A stretch of DNA of 64,000 bases. Origin: Streptomyces harbinensis. GTDB lineage: Bacteria > Actinomycetota > Actinomycetes > Streptomycetales > Streptomycetaceae. Position numbers and translations under genes: made by a program. Shown here one piece after another: positions 37,801-46,001 of this stretch (its first letter is position 1; each line of letters opens with the position of its first letter). The stretch lies in assembly GCF_900116145.1 (NCBI RefSeq), contig NZ_FPAB01000004.1, positions 124,001-188,000 of the forward strand, given 5' to 3'. Below the pieces are notes generated by a model, which was given only the letters and a program-made list of their open reading frames with translations, ran no database searches and was not told where the DNA came from.

Positions 37801-38124
37801 GCGGTTGAGGCTGACGACGGCGCCGAGCGCGGCGAGGCGTTCGGTGAGCCGGGCGGCCGGGGCGGTGCCGGGGGCGGGCAGGCCGAGGGTGGAGGTCCAG
37901 CAGATCGCGCCGTCCAGGTGGTCGGGGGAGATCAGCCGGTAGAGGGCGTTGCGGGCGGCGCCGTCCGCGCCGTCGGGCCGGATGGCGCCGCCGGGGAAGC
38001 ACAGCAGGTTGACGTCGTTGCGCTCGGCCGCCTCCAGGACGCCGGCCCACAGCGTGGCGCCGACGCCGAGGTGGATGTTGGCCGTGACGAGCCCGATGGT
38101 GGGGCGGGGCCGACGTCGTGCCAT
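34849..38124 (-). CDS. Giant fusion regulator: LacI-type sensor, kinase-like core, receiver, AraC
   Basis: The 1091-residue product lacks membrane spans. Domains in order: LacI-type periplasmic-binding fold (about 8-300, ending with a Cys-rich RRSCGCH); helical linker (320-415); GAF-like region (415-530); histidine-kinase-like dimerisation helix (545-600), in which the phospho-acceptor His is replaced by Asp556 in DNATDELRTP; an ATPase-like domain with weak G boxes (630-730); a receiver-like fold without Asp (748-848); a receiver with Asp908 in IVTDRVLPDMDG (855-975); and an AraC helix-turn-helix pair (988-1087). It probably senses a sugar in the cytoplasm and activates nearby polysaccharide genes. 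The pectate lyase gene lies directly upstream on the same strand. ATG 38124 follows GAGGAAG. Confidence 0.85.
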   Translation of the reverse strand: MARRRPRPTIGLVTANIHLGVGATLWAGVLEAAERNDVNLLCFPGGAIRPDGADGAARNALYRLISPDHLDGAICWTSTLGLPAPGTAPAARLTERLAALGAVVSLNRALDDHETLRLDSNTGMRRAVGHLTREHGRRRLACIRGPLANPVSVDRFRAYTDALARYRLPYDRALTGASVDFAPGAGAAAMRVLLDVRGLRPGRDFDAVIVCSDALAADALRFLTHRGVRVPEDVALISFNDSAEARISDPPLTSVALPFGALGALAVDTLLARLRGTAPPARRAVPGTLMIRRSCGCHSPLVGEVDRGPDGGGPGDLPPGLAGLLPALEETTGTAFLAGLERLISSRVHAPEHAAAWDRALVALRAAAPVPGDARRERLLGQARLMVADKTQRLLEYERWTKEQEARGLQELAAALTTVTDTAALTGALDRRLPPLGIPAVRLLLDPAPAPPDATASPDAPAPPVPSGLPLPPADGPRWTAVLEPLHIGAEHLGFALFETGPLRAAARHGALFRALGDQISATLKGVRLFEEVRRARDAAERASRGKTRLLDNATDELRTPVEAILRRLRPGDPGHADAAQLLLLIDDLLDLSRSEIDALDLNRQLIDPRPLLIETCTDVCTARLPARLPAVVADPARLRQILGNLHRAAAGPGSRLTADLRPPYLVLRLTAPGLRTAAPPGDPDQLFQPFATGRPGNRLGLAIARRLAVLHGGALGFADGAFVLELPLPAPPPDAVHALPPAGAAGSRTLLIAAATAPPPDLTALARRHGLLPHHLHPDDDLATLTAPPGPAAIAWDAAHTRPQEWSVIRRLHDHPALRHTPFLLYGIEGTAALGRPDLHTALTALRPPGPTRPALIATAVPATREELRRLLTAVLPGRTVRAAADGTTALALLAEDAGPPALIVTDRVLPDMDGFDLVDQARDLTGAPAATPVLLLSDDGFTAADLRRAEPHPGLVLLGRQVLSAAETAVLLTTMTQRTEPAPAPVRAALAYLEAHYRQHITRWQVAQAAGMSEDHLGRLFHREIGLTLWEYLTRLRIRRAMARLRTSDDTIQTVARAVGFHDRAYFTRVFRRHTGHTPHAYREGGPGS

Positions 38125-38250
38125 GGAGAACTTCCTCGTCCGCCGTGGGAAACGTGCGAGGAAGATAACCCCATGACCGTACCCGGACAAGGCCGGGGCC
38201 GGTCCGGGCACGGGGGTGGTGCGGGTGGTGCGGGGGTGGTGCGGGCCGGG

Positions 38251-39228
38251 TCAGATCTTTCCGGCGCCCGCGCCCGACTGGACGATCGACTTGACGCTGG
38301 AGGCCGCGTCCAGGCTGTAGCTGTAGGGGATGCCGTTCACCGAACCGCCGGCCTGGCCGGAGCCGGAGTTGACGAAGTGGTTGTTGCGGGCGACGAGGGT
38401 GCCCGCCGGGGAGGAGCCCTCACCGAGATGGAACGGGTCGCGGGTGTTCTCGAAGTAGTTGCCCTCGACCAGGACGCCGGCTTCCCTGGTGGAGGCCACG
38501 CCGTAACTGGTCACCCCGCCGTAGTAGTTGTTGTAGACGTGCACCGGGTTGCCGAAGCGGACCCGGGGGTTGCGCTGGTTGGTGCCGTCGAACCAGTTGT
38601 GGTGGTAGCTGACCCGCAGCTTGCCCCGGTCCTCGGAGGCGTTGCCGTCGTCGTGGCCGAGCAGCATCGTCTTGTCGTGGCCGTACACCCGGTTCCACGA
38701 GACGGTGATGTTGTCCGAGGCCCGCTTGATGTCGACCAGGCCGTCGTAGGCGTTGGTCAGGGTGTTGTGGTCGATCCAGACCCGGGTCGAGCGCTCGATG
38801 TTGATCGCGTCGTCGTTCGAACCGGAGAACGTCAGGTTCTGGATGATGACGTTGGAGACGCCGCTGATGTTGAGGCCGCTGCCGGTGACGCGGCCGTTGT
38901 TGCCGACGCCGATGACGGTCTTGTTGGCGGCGACCTTGGTCATCGAGCTGAGCTGGATGGTGCCGTTGACCCGCACCTCGACCGCGCCGGAGCGCTGCAC
39001 GGCCTCGGTGAACTGGCTGGCGTTGGTCACGGTCACCGTGGTGCCCCCGGCGCCGCCGGTGGTGCCCGCGCCGAAGCCGGTGGGGGTGCCCACGGCCAGG
39101 GTCGACACGGTGTCCTGCGGTACCTCGGCGGCGGTGCCGCTGGAGGCGGTCAGGGCGCCCAGTGTGGCGACGGCGGTGGCGACGGCCGTGACCGAGGCCA
39201 GCTTGAACCTTGCGCTCGTCCTGCGCAT
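38251..39228 (-). CDS. Secreted pectate lyase, PL1 family
   Basis: The 325-residue product has a signal peptide (to about residue 33) and a right-handed beta-helix domain. Typical PL1 features are the NVIIQNLTF strand, DAINIERSTRVWIDHNTL with the calcium-binding Asp residues, and YHHNWFDGTNQRNPRVRFG, which holds the catalytic Arg in a conserved RxxR-like stretch. It would cleave polygalacturonate by beta-elimination. No extra binding module is present. ATG 39228 follows CGGAG. It lies upstream of the giant regulator gene with a 126-base gap. Confidence 0.93.
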   Translation of the reverse strand: MRRTSARFKLASVTAVATAVATLGALTASSGTAAEVPQDTVSTLAVGTPTGFGAGTTGGAGGTTVTVTNASQFTEAVQRSGAVEVRVNGTIQLSSMTKVAANKTVIGVGNNGRVTGSGLNISGVSNVIIQNLTFSGSNDDAINIERSTRVWIDHNTLTNAYDGLVDIKRASDNITVSWNRVYGHDKTMLLGHDDGNASEDRGKLRVSYHHNWFDGTNQRNPRVRFGNPVHVYNNYYGGVTSYGVASTREAGVLVEGNYFENTRDPFHLGEGSSPAGTLVARNNHFVNSGSGQAGGSVNGIPYSYSLDAASSVKSIVQSGAGAGKI

Positions 39229-39414
39229 GCGATGCTCCGTCCGGATGTGGGGGGTGGAGGGGGATGGGTCGCGCGGCTCGCACACGTGCAATGCCCTGAT
39301 GCTAGGGCGGGACCGTGTGGACGATGACGGCCCGCCTGTGGACTATTGCGCGCTTGTGTTGTGCGACTCTGCGCTGAGCTGGGCGTTGTCGGTGCCGCGC
39401 GGCACACTGGAAGC

Positions 39415-39636
39415 ATGTGCAGAAGCATCAAGACCCTGCGGCCCCCGATGGCCCCTGATGTCACGGAGCAGGACATCGAGGCGGCGGCACGGCAGTACGT
39501 ACGCAAGGTGTCCGGCTTCCACCGGCCGGCCGCCCACAACGAAGAGGTGTTCGAGGCGGCGGTGCGGGACATCACCGCCGCCACCGAACACCTGCTCGCT
39601 CACCTGGAGGTCAGGAACACAGCGCGCTCTCGATGA
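39415..39636 (+). CDS. DUF2277 family protein
   Basis: The 73-residue product opens with MCRSIKTLRPPMAPDVT and contains AAARQYVRKVSGFHRPAAHNEEVF, both characteristic of DUF2277. The function is not known; the family is small, soluble and often near DNA-metabolism genes. ATG 39415 is chosen because MCRSIK is the fixed start of the family. Its 3' end overlaps the convergent serine hydrolase gene by 26 bases. Confidence 0.88.
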   Translation: MCRSIKTLRPPMAPDVTEQDIEAAARQYVRKVSGFHRPAAHNEEVFEAAVRDITAATEHLLAHLEVRNTARSR

Positions 39637-40807
39637 GCGCCCGCGTCGCGTCACCCTCCGGCATCGGGGTGTCGCCCTCGGGCAGCAGGACGTTGGTGTT
39701 GACCGACACGGCCACACTGCGGGTGCCGTCCTCGGTCACCCCGTCGCGGGTCATGAAGCCCTGGATGTCGCCCTGGTGCGCCCACACATCCCCGCACTCC
39801 AGCGGCAGCCGCATCAGGCCCAGACCGTACTCGGCCGCCGGCCAGGACGCCTCCAGTTCCGGCGCCGGCACCGTCTCCTTCATCAGGGCCAGCTGCGCCT
39901 CGCCCAGCAGCTCGCCGCCGAGCAGCGCCCGCAGGAAGGTGGTGGCGTCCTCGGTGGTGGTGACGATCGCCCCGGCCGCCCACGGCACGTCCGGGTTCAG
40001 CTCCGTGACGTCGAGGGGATCGCCGAAGACCGGCGTCTCGTCCGTCATATCGACGACGAACCGCGCGTAGCCCCTGGCGTGCGGCTCCGGGAGCCCCTTC
40101 TCGCCACCGGTGGGCACCGAGGTGCCGGACAGCCCGAGCGGCTCGACGATCCGCTCCCGCACCTCCTGGTGCCAGCCGTTCCCGGTGACCTGCTCGATGA
40201 TCATCCCGGCGAGCACGTAGTTGGTGTTGGAGTACTGCCAGCCCTCTCCCGGCGCGAAGGCCGGCGGCTGCGCCACGGCCAGAGCGATCAGCTCCTCCGG
40301 GGTGTACTCCGCGTCCTGCGCCGGACCGAACCCCTCCTCCGTGAACATCTCCGGCAACCCCAGCAGGTACTCCGGCAGCCCGCTGGTGTGCTGGAGCAGC
40401 TGCCGCACGGTGATCGCGGAGCCGTCGATGCCCTCGCCCTCCACCAGACCCGGCAGCCAGTCCTCGACGCTGTCCTCCAGGTCGAGCGCGCCCTCCCCCA
40501 CCAGCTGGAGCAGCACCGTCGCCACGAACGGCTTGGTGAAGCTGCCGGCCCGGAACGCCGCGTCCCACGGCATCGGCGTCTCCTCGGCGACATCCCCGTA
40601 CCCGCTGCGGACGGTGATCTCCTCGTCCGGTGTGACGACCGTGGCCAGCACCCCCGGCGCGCCGAGATCCAGCAGGGCGTCGGCCTCCCGCTGGAGCGCC
40701 GCCTCCCCGGCCGGGGGAGCGTCCGGAACGGTCTCCTCCTCGTCGCAGGCGACCAGGGCGGCCGGCAGGATGGCCAGGGCTATCAGGGTGCTGACACGTC
40801 GGTTCAC
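39611..40807 (-). CDS. Serine hydrolase of the beta-lactamase/DD-peptidase type, lipoprotein
   Basis: The 398-residue product has a lipoprotein signal (ALVACD) and a penicillin-binding-like domain. The nucleophile motif is SFTK (SxxK), the second is YSNTNY (YxN) and a late HQGD may stand for the third motif. This is the class C/DD-carboxypeptidase or esterase group (PF00144). The substrate is unknown. GTG 40807 is chosen because the signal peptide starts there. It is divergent from the two-component genes, with a 10-bp inverted repeat in the gap, so it may be a target of that system. Confidence 0.87.
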   Translation of the reverse strand: MNRRVSTLIALAILPAALVACDEEETVPDAPPAGEAALQREADALLDLGAPGVLATVVTPDEEITVRSGYGDVAEETPMPWDAAFRAGSFTKPFVATVLLQLVGEGALDLEDSVEDWLPGLVEGEGIDGSAITVRQLLQHTSGLPEYLLGLPEMFTEEGFGPAQDAEYTPEELIALAVAQPPAFAPGEGWQYSNTNYVLAGMIIEQVTGNGWHQEVRERIVEPLGLSGTSVPTGGEKGLPEPHARGYARFVVDMTDETPVFGDPLDVTELNPDVPWAAGAIVTTTEDATTFLRALLGGELLGEAQLALMKETVPAPELEASWPAAEYGLGLMRLPLECGDVWAHQGDIQGFMTRDGVTEDGTRSVAVSVNTNVLLPEGDTPMPEGDATRALIESALCS

Positions 40808-40863
40808 ACCACCCGACGCTACGAGGCGCGGGGACGGGCGGCGTCCCCCGCGGACGGTAACTT

Positions 40864-40887
40864 CGCCTACCCCCACAGGGGTAGGCG
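40864..40887. promoter_or_regulatory. Perfect inverted repeat between divergent genes
   Basis: CGCCTACCCC (40864-40873) and GGGGTAGGCG (40878-40887) are separated by CACA. It lies in the 98-base gap between the serine hydrolase and the histidine kinase genes and is a likely binding site for the response regulator encoded nearby. Confidence 0.6.
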
Positions 40888-40905
40888 GACAGTCGGCTGA
40901 CTACG

Positions 40906-41991
40906 GTGGGGCGGGTGGGCACGAACTTCCGGCAGCTGCGAATGGATGTGTTCCTCGCGGGCGTGCTCACCGTCCTGTCGCTGATCACCACCGCCCACAC
41001 CCCCGGCGCCGGGCCCGCCGCCGGCACCCTGGCCGCGCTGACCGTGGCCCCGGTCGCCCTGCGCCGGGTGGCCCCGGTCGCCACCATGACCGTCATCATC
41101 GTGGCCGAGCTGCTCTACGCCCTGCTCGGCCACGGCGACTTCCCCAACGCGGGCGCCGGCCTGCTGGTCGCCATGTTCACGGTCGCGATGATGTGCCCGC
41201 GCACCACCGCCGCCGTCCTGTGCGCCGCCATGGCGCTGCTCACCGTCCTGGTGTACGAGATCTCCGCCACGCCACCGCTCTGGTCGGAGGTGGTCCAGGC
41301 CGTCCTGGTGACCGTCATCGCCTGGCTGCTGGGCCGGGCCACCCGCAACTGGGCCCGGGAGGCCGGCCGGGCGGCGGCCCGCGAACGCGCCAGGATCGCC
41401 CGCGAACTGCACGACGTCGTCGCCCACCACATGTCGGTGGTCTCCCTCCAGGCCGGACTCGCCGGGTACGTCCTGGACCGCGACGCGCCCACCGCCCGCA
41501 AAGCCATCGCCACCGTGGGGGAATCCAGCCGCGAGGCGCTGACGGAACTGCGCCGCCTGGTGGACGTGCTGCGCGTGGAGGACGAGGACCCGGCCCCGCC
41601 GGAGGACATCGCCGAACTGGTACGCCGCACCCGCGCCGCCGGACTCGCGGTCGAACTGACGGTCACCGGGGAACGCCGGGCCGTCCCCGCGGACCTCGCG
41701 GTGTGCGTGCACCGGGTGGCGCAGGAGTCGCTGACGAACGTCCTCAAGCACGCGGGCCCCGCCGCCACCGCCCGCGTCCGGCTCGACCACGGCGCCCGGG
41801 AGGTGACCCTGACCATCAGGAACACCGGCGCCCCGGCCGCCGCGCCCGCCCGGGAGCCGCGCCCCGGGTCGTACGGCATCACCGGCATGCGGGAACGGGC
41901 GGCGCTGCACGGAGGCGAACTGAGCGCGGGCCCGCACCCGGACGGCGGCTTCGAGGTCCGGCTGCGGCTGCCGGCCGGAGCGGCCCGGTGA
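40906..41991 (+). CDS. Two-component sensor histidine kinase, NarL-partner type
   Basis: The 361-residue product has about five membrane spans in the first 145 residues with short loops, so it probably senses something within or near the membrane. A HisKA_3 dimerisation domain follows; the phospho-acceptor is His169 in ARELHDVVAHHMS. The HATPase domain has the N box (RVAQESLTNVLKHA) and GSYGITGMRERA as G box. GTG 40906 or GTG 40915 may be the start. Its stop overlaps the start of the response-regulator gene by GTGA. Confidence 0.9.
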   Translation: MGRVGTNFRQLRMDVFLAGVLTVLSLITTAHTPGAGPAAGTLAALTVAPVALRRVAPVATMTVIIVAELLYALLGHGDFPNAGAGLLVAMFTVAMMCPRTTAAVLCAAMALLTVLVYEISATPPLWSEVVQAVLVTVIAWLLGRATRNWAREAGRAAARERARIARELHDVVAHHMSVVSLQAGLAGYVLDRDAPTARKAIATVGESSREALTELRRLVDVLRVEDEDPAPPEDIAELVRRTRAAGLAVELTVTGERRAVPADLAVCVHRVAQESLTNVLKHAGPAATARVRLDHGAREVTLTIRNTGAPAAAPAREPRPGSYGITGMRERAALHGGELSAGPHPDGGFEVRLRLPAGAAR

Positions 41992-42674
41992 ACACCATCC
42001 GGGTCCTGGTGGCCGACGACCAGCCGCTCATCCGGGCCGGCCTGGTCGCCCTGCTGAACGCCACCGACGGCATGTGCGCCGCCGGCGAGGCCGGCACCGG
42101 CGACCGCGCCGTGCACCTGGCCGCCGAGCAGCGGCCCGACGTCATCCTGATGGACATCCGGATGCCCGGTATGGACGGCATCGCGGCCACCCGCGAAATC
42201 CTGCGCGCGGCCGGCGCCGCGCCCCCGCGGATCATCATCCTCACCACCTTCGACCTGCCCGTCTACATCTACACCGCGCTCGGCGAGGGCGCGGCGGGCT
42301 TCCTGCTGAAGGACACCCCGCCCGACCGCATCGTCTCCGCGGTCCGCGCCGTCGCGGCCGGCGACATGCTCATCGCGCCGCGCATCACCCGGGACCTGGT
42401 CGAGACCTACGCCCACCACCACCGCACCGCCCCGCCCCGGCACGACCGCCCGGGCCTGGACGTCCTCACCCCGCGCGAGACGGATGTGCTGGAACTGGTC
42501 GGCCGCGGCCTGACCAACGCGGAGATCGCCACCCACCTGGTCCTGAGCGAAGCCACCGTCAAGACCCATGTGAAGCGCCTGATGAACAAGCTCGCCCTGA
42601 CCAGCCGGGCCCAGGCGGTGGTGACGGCCTACGAGTCCGGCCTGATCACCCCGGGCGGCCCGCCCCGCCCGTAG
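41988..42674 (+). CDS. LuxR/NarL-family response regulator
   Basis: The 228-residue product has a receiver domain with Asp10 and Asp11, phospho-acceptor Asp56 in ILMDIRMPGMDG, Thr in LTTFD and Lys in FLLKD. The C-terminal LuxR helix-turn-helix reads LTPRETDVLELVGRGLTNAEIA. It is coupled to the kinase gene by a GTGA overlap. The inverted repeat at 40864-40887 is the nearest candidate target. Confidence 0.93.
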   Translation: MNTIRVLVADDQPLIRAGLVALLNATDGMCAAGEAGTGDRAVHLAAEQRPDVILMDIRMPGMDGIAATREILRAAGAAPPRIIILTTFDLPVYIYTALGEGAAGFLLKDTPPDRIVSAVRAVAAGDMLIAPRITRDLVETYAHHHRTAPPRHDRPGLDVLTPRETDVLELVGRGLTNAEIATHLVLSEATVKTHVKRLMNKLALTSRAQAVVTAYESGLITPGGPPRP

Positions 42675-42705
42675 GGCACCGCCGCGCCGTCCGCCGGCCC
42701 GCACC

Positions 42706-43530
42706 TCAGGCCGCCACGGTGGTCCCCGTCCCCGCCGTCCCCGCCGACCGTGCCGAGATCGCGCCGCTGATCAGGACGGCCCGCCGGCGGGTGGTGAAGC
42801 GGGGCAGGCCGACCACCAGCCCGTTGAGGCGGCCGGACTGCACACTGGGCCGTCTGCCGCGGTCGAGAGCCCGCAGCGCGGTCGCGACCACCTGCTCGGG
42901 GGTCTGGTATCTGCCCCGGTAGGCGCCGCTGCCCAGACCGTCGAAGAACTCGGTGCGGGTGAGCCCCGGGGCGAGCGACAGCACCCGCAGGCCGGTGCCG
43001 CGCGCCTCGTGCCACAGCGCCTCGGTGAAGCTGAGGACGAACGCCTTGCAGGCACCGTAGACCGCCATCCCGGGCATGGGGGTGTAGGCAGCCATGCTCG
43101 CCACATTGACGAGGACGCCCCGCCCCGAGGCACGGAGCGGTCCGATGAAGGCACGGGTGAGATCGACGAGATTGGCCACGTCGACAGTGATCTCGTCGGT
43201 GAGCCGGCCGGGATCCTCCGCGTGGAACGGGCCGTCGGTGCCGAACCCCGCGTTGTTCACCAGTCCGTCGACCGCTATGCCCCGCCGCTCCAGCTCGGCG
43301 GCCAGCCGCCGGCCCGCCCCCGGCTCGCTCAGGTCGAGGGCGACCGGCTCGGCCCGCACCCCGTACCGCTCCCGCAGCTCCGCGCCGAGCTTCTCCAGCC
43401 GGTCGCGCCGCCGCGCGACGAGGACGACATCGGAGCCGCGGCCGGCCAGCGCCCGCGCGAAGGCGGCACCGATGCCGGAGCTGGCGCCGGTGACGATCGT
43501 GGTCTGACCCGTGAAGTCGATGGAACGCAT
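42706..43530 (-). CDS. Short-chain dehydrogenase/reductase
   Basis: The 274-residue product is a classical SDR: cofactor motif TGASSGIG near residue 14, VNNAG, catalytic Ser in VNVASMAAY and the active-site YGACK. Arg37 region (LVARRRDRL) suggests NADPH preference. The substrate is unknown. The C-terminal 40 residues are basic and then Gly/Thr/Ala-rich, an extension beyond the usual SDR. It is divergent from a TetR-type gene, with a perfect palindrome between them, so it is very probably that regulator's target. Confidence 0.9.
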   Translation of the reverse strand: MRSIDFTGQTTIVTGASSGIGAAFARALAGRGSDVVLVARRRDRLEKLGAELRERYGVRAEPVALDLSEPGAGRRLAAELERRGIAVDGLVNNAGFGTDGPFHAEDPGRLTDEITVDVANLVDLTRAFIGPLRASGRGVLVNVASMAAYTPMPGMAVYGACKAFVLSFTEALWHEARGTGLRVLSLAPGLTRTEFFDGLGSGAYRGRYQTPEQVVATALRALDRGRRPSVQSGRLNGLVVGLPRFTTRRRAVLISGAISARSAGTAGTGTTVAA

Positions 43531-43550
43531 ACCCGTACTCTAGGCAGACT

Positions 43551-43567
43551 CTTGCACTGAGTGCAAG
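43551..43567. promoter_or_regulatory. TetR operator between SDR and TetR genes
   Basis: CTTGCACTGAGTGCAAG is a perfect palindrome with 8-base arms around one G. It lies 20 bases upstream of the SDR start and 35 bases upstream of the TetR start, so one dimer could shut both promoters. Confidence 0.75.
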
Positions 43568-43602
43568 ACCCTGCACCGCATACGTCTTCCTACACTGGAA
43601 GC

Positions 43603-44190
43603 ATGGCCGACACCCCCACGCTCCGAGAGCGGGCACGCAGCGCGGCGCGCGCGGAGATCGCCGCCACCGCCGTACGGCTCTTCGCGGAGCACGGCTTCGA
43701 GGCGACGACCGTCGATCAGATCGCCGCCGCCGTCGGCATCTCGCGCCGCTCGTTCTTCCACTACTTCGGCAGCAAGGAGGACGTCGTTCTCGGCGACACC
43801 GACGCGCTGGGCGAAACGGTGCGCGCGGCGCTGGAGGCCCGTCCGCCGGAGGAATCGGCGTGGACGGCCATCCGGGAGGCGTTCAAGGAACTGCGGCGCC
43901 GCGCGGGCAGCGAGAAGGAACAGCTGATCCTCGCCGGCATCCACGACCAGGCACCCTCCCTGCGCGCCCGGCACCTGGAGAAACACCTGCGCTGGCAGGA
44001 ACTGCTCGCCCCCGAGATCCAGCGCCGCCTCGGCCTGCCCCCCTCGCCGGACCCCGACCCCCGCGCCCTGGCCTTCGTCGCCGCCGCCCTGGCCTGCCTC
44101 GACGCGGCCGTCGACGCCTGGTACCGCTCGGGCGGAACGGACGACATCGAACGCCTCTTCACCGACGCCGTCGCGACCCTCCGCGACTGA
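43603..44190 (+). CDS. TetR-family repressor
   Basis: The 195-residue product has a TetR DNA-binding domain at about residues 10-57, with the recognition helix in AAAVGISRRSFFHYFGSKED, and an all-helical ligand domain. The ligand is unknown. ATG 43603 is chosen because the domain follows directly; an upstream in-frame start at 43561 would lie inside the operator. The palindrome at 43551-43567 suggests autorepression and repression of the SDR gene. Confidence 0.9.
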   Translation: MADTPTLRERARSAARAEIAATAVRLFAEHGFEATTVDQIAAAVGISRRSFFHYFGSKEDVVLGDTDALGETVRAALEARPPEESAWTAIREAFKELRRRAGSEKEQLILAGIHDQAPSLRARHLEKHLRWQELLAPEIQRRLGLPPSPDPDPRALAFVAAALACLDAAVDAWYRSGGTDDIERLFTDAVATLRD

Positions 44191-44258
44191 GCCGCACCAC
44201 GCCCCCGCCCGGGTGGCCCGCCGGTGGCCGTCCCGGGCAGGGGTGGGTCAGCGGGCGG

Positions 44259-45938
44259 TCACAGGGCGGCGAGTTCGTCCGTCAGATCGTCCAGGCCGAG
44301 TGAGCCGAGCGACAGCGCCGCCATGTGCCATGCCTTCGGGTCGAACGCGTCGCCCCGCGCCGCGCGGGCCGCCTCCCGGCCGGCCAGCCAGGCGCGTTCG
44401 CCCAGCTTGTAGCTGATCGCCTGGCCCGGCATGCCGAGGTAGCGGGTCAGCTCGGAGCGGGTGTACTCCGGCTCCGTGCCGGTGTGGGTCCGGAAGAACT
44501 CCGTGGCCAGCTCCGGCGTCCACACCTCGCCCGGGTGGTAGCTCTCGCCCGCCGGGATCTTCAGCTCCAGGTGCATGCCGATGTCGATGATCACCCGCAC
44601 CGCGCGCAGCATCTGGCCGGAGAGGTACCCGAGCCGGTGCGCCGGGTCGGTCAGGTACCCCAGCTCGTCCATCAGCCGCTCGGCGTACAGCGCCCAGCCC
44701 TCGGTCGCCGCGCTCACCGAGCCGACGCTCACCTGGAAGCGGGAGAGCCGGTCCTGCACCAGCACCCACTGCGCGAGCTGGAGATGGTGGCCGGGGACGC
44801 CCTCGTGGTACCAGGTGGAGACGACGTTCCACACCGGGAACCGGGTCTCGCCCAGCGTCGGCAGCCAGGTACGGCCCGGCCGGGCGAAGTCCAGGGACGG
44901 CCGGGTGTAGTACGGGGCCGCCGCGCTGCCGGGCGGGGCGATCCGGGCCTCGACCCGCTTGATCGGGTCGGCCAGGTCGAAGTGCGTACCGTCCAGTTCG
45001 CCGATGGCGCGCTCCATCAGGTCCTGGAGCCAGACCCGCATCTCCTCCTCGCCCTCGATCGCCTGGCCCTTCTTCTCCAGGTACTGCATCACGGCGAACG
45101 TCGACTCGCCGGGCAGGATCTCGGCGGCGACCGCGCGCATCTCGCGCTCCAGGCGATGGAACTCCTCCCAGCCGTACGCGTACGCGTCCGCCAGGTCGAG
45201 ATCGGAGCCGGTCCAGCGGCGCGCCGAGAGCAGGTAGCGCTCACGGCCCACCGCGTCCGGGGTGCCGGCGACGGAGGGCAGGTAGCTTTCGGCGAGATAC
45301 GCGCGTAGCTCGGACAAACCGGTGGTGGCGACGTCGGCGGCGGCGGCCAGTTCGGCGCGCTGGGCCTCGGGGCCGCCGGCCGCGAAGGTGCGGTACCAGT
45401 CGGACTCCAGCCAGGCGTCCAGCTGTTCGACGACGGTCTCCACCTGGCGCGGCGCCGCGTTCAGGCCGCGGGCGCTGCCGGCCCGCAGCGAGTCGGCGTA
45501 ACCGCGCAGCGCGGCCGGGACGTTGCGCAGCCGGCGGCCGATGACGGCCCAGTCCTCGTCGGTGGCGGTGGGCATCAGCAGGAAGACCGAGCGCTGTTGC
45601 TGCACCGGGGAGAAGAGGTTGCTGACCTGGCGGAGGTTCTCGCCGGCCTCCTCCAGGGCGAGGGAGGCGCCGAGCCGTTCCCGCAGCAGCCGCGCGGCGC
45701 GCCGCTCGTCGGGGTCGGCGGCCCGGCCGGCGGCCTCGGCGGCGTCCAGCCGGGCCAGCGTGGCGCGTTCGGTTTCGGCGAGGGCGGCGTGGCCGGCCGG
45801 GGAGTAGTCGGGGAAACCGTCCGCGTCCGGGGTGACACCGAGCTGGGTGCCGACGACCGGGTTGAGGGCGACGAGGGCGTCGACGTAGCCGTCGGCGATC
45901 TCGCGCGGGGTGGCGGAAGAGGAGTCGTTGCGCTGCAT
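44259..45938 (-). CDS. DUF885 family metallo-hydrolase
   Basis: The 559-residue product belongs to the DUF885 group of presumed zinc carboxypeptidases. The likely metal site is WYHEGVPGHHLQLAQ, an HE-x5-H-type motif, with a downstream Glu in ATEGWALYAERLMDELG. No signal peptide is evident, so it is probably cytoplasmic. Length and the C-terminal YKLGERAWL segment are normal. ATG 45938 follows GAGGA. It is divergent from the ATPase gene. The substrate is unknown. Confidence 0.86.
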   Translation of the reverse strand: MQRNDSSSATPREIADGYVDALVALNPVVGTQLGVTPDADGFPDYSPAGHAALAETERATLARLDAAEAAGRAADPDERRAARLLRERLGASLALEEAGENLRQVSNLFSPVQQQRSVFLLMPTATDEDWAVIGRRLRNVPAALRGYADSLRAGSARGLNAAPRQVETVVEQLDAWLESDWYRTFAAGGPEAQRAELAAAADVATTGLSELRAYLAESYLPSVAGTPDAVGRERYLLSARRWTGSDLDLADAYAYGWEEFHRLEREMRAVAAEILPGESTFAVMQYLEKKGQAIEGEEEMRVWLQDLMERAIGELDGTHFDLADPIKRVEARIAPPGSAAAPYYTRPSLDFARPGRTWLPTLGETRFPVWNVVSTWYHEGVPGHHLQLAQWVLVQDRLSRFQVSVGSVSAATEGWALYAERLMDELGYLTDPAHRLGYLSGQMLRAVRVIIDIGMHLELKIPAGESYHPGEVWTPELATEFFRTHTGTEPEYTRSELTRYLGMPGQAISYKLGERAWLAGREAARAARGDAFDPKAWHMAALSLGSLGLDDLTDELAAL

Positions 45939-46001
45939 CGTGCCATCCTCTTCCACATGCGAAGCAAAGGGAAGGAACCTTTGTTCGATTATGGTGCGGC
46001 G

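Noticed and set aside
45597..46001. Upstream extension of the large ATPase gene opposite the DUF885 gene.
   Set aside because: It would overlap the divergent DUF885 gene almost entirely and lacks protein-like sequence before the P-loop domain.
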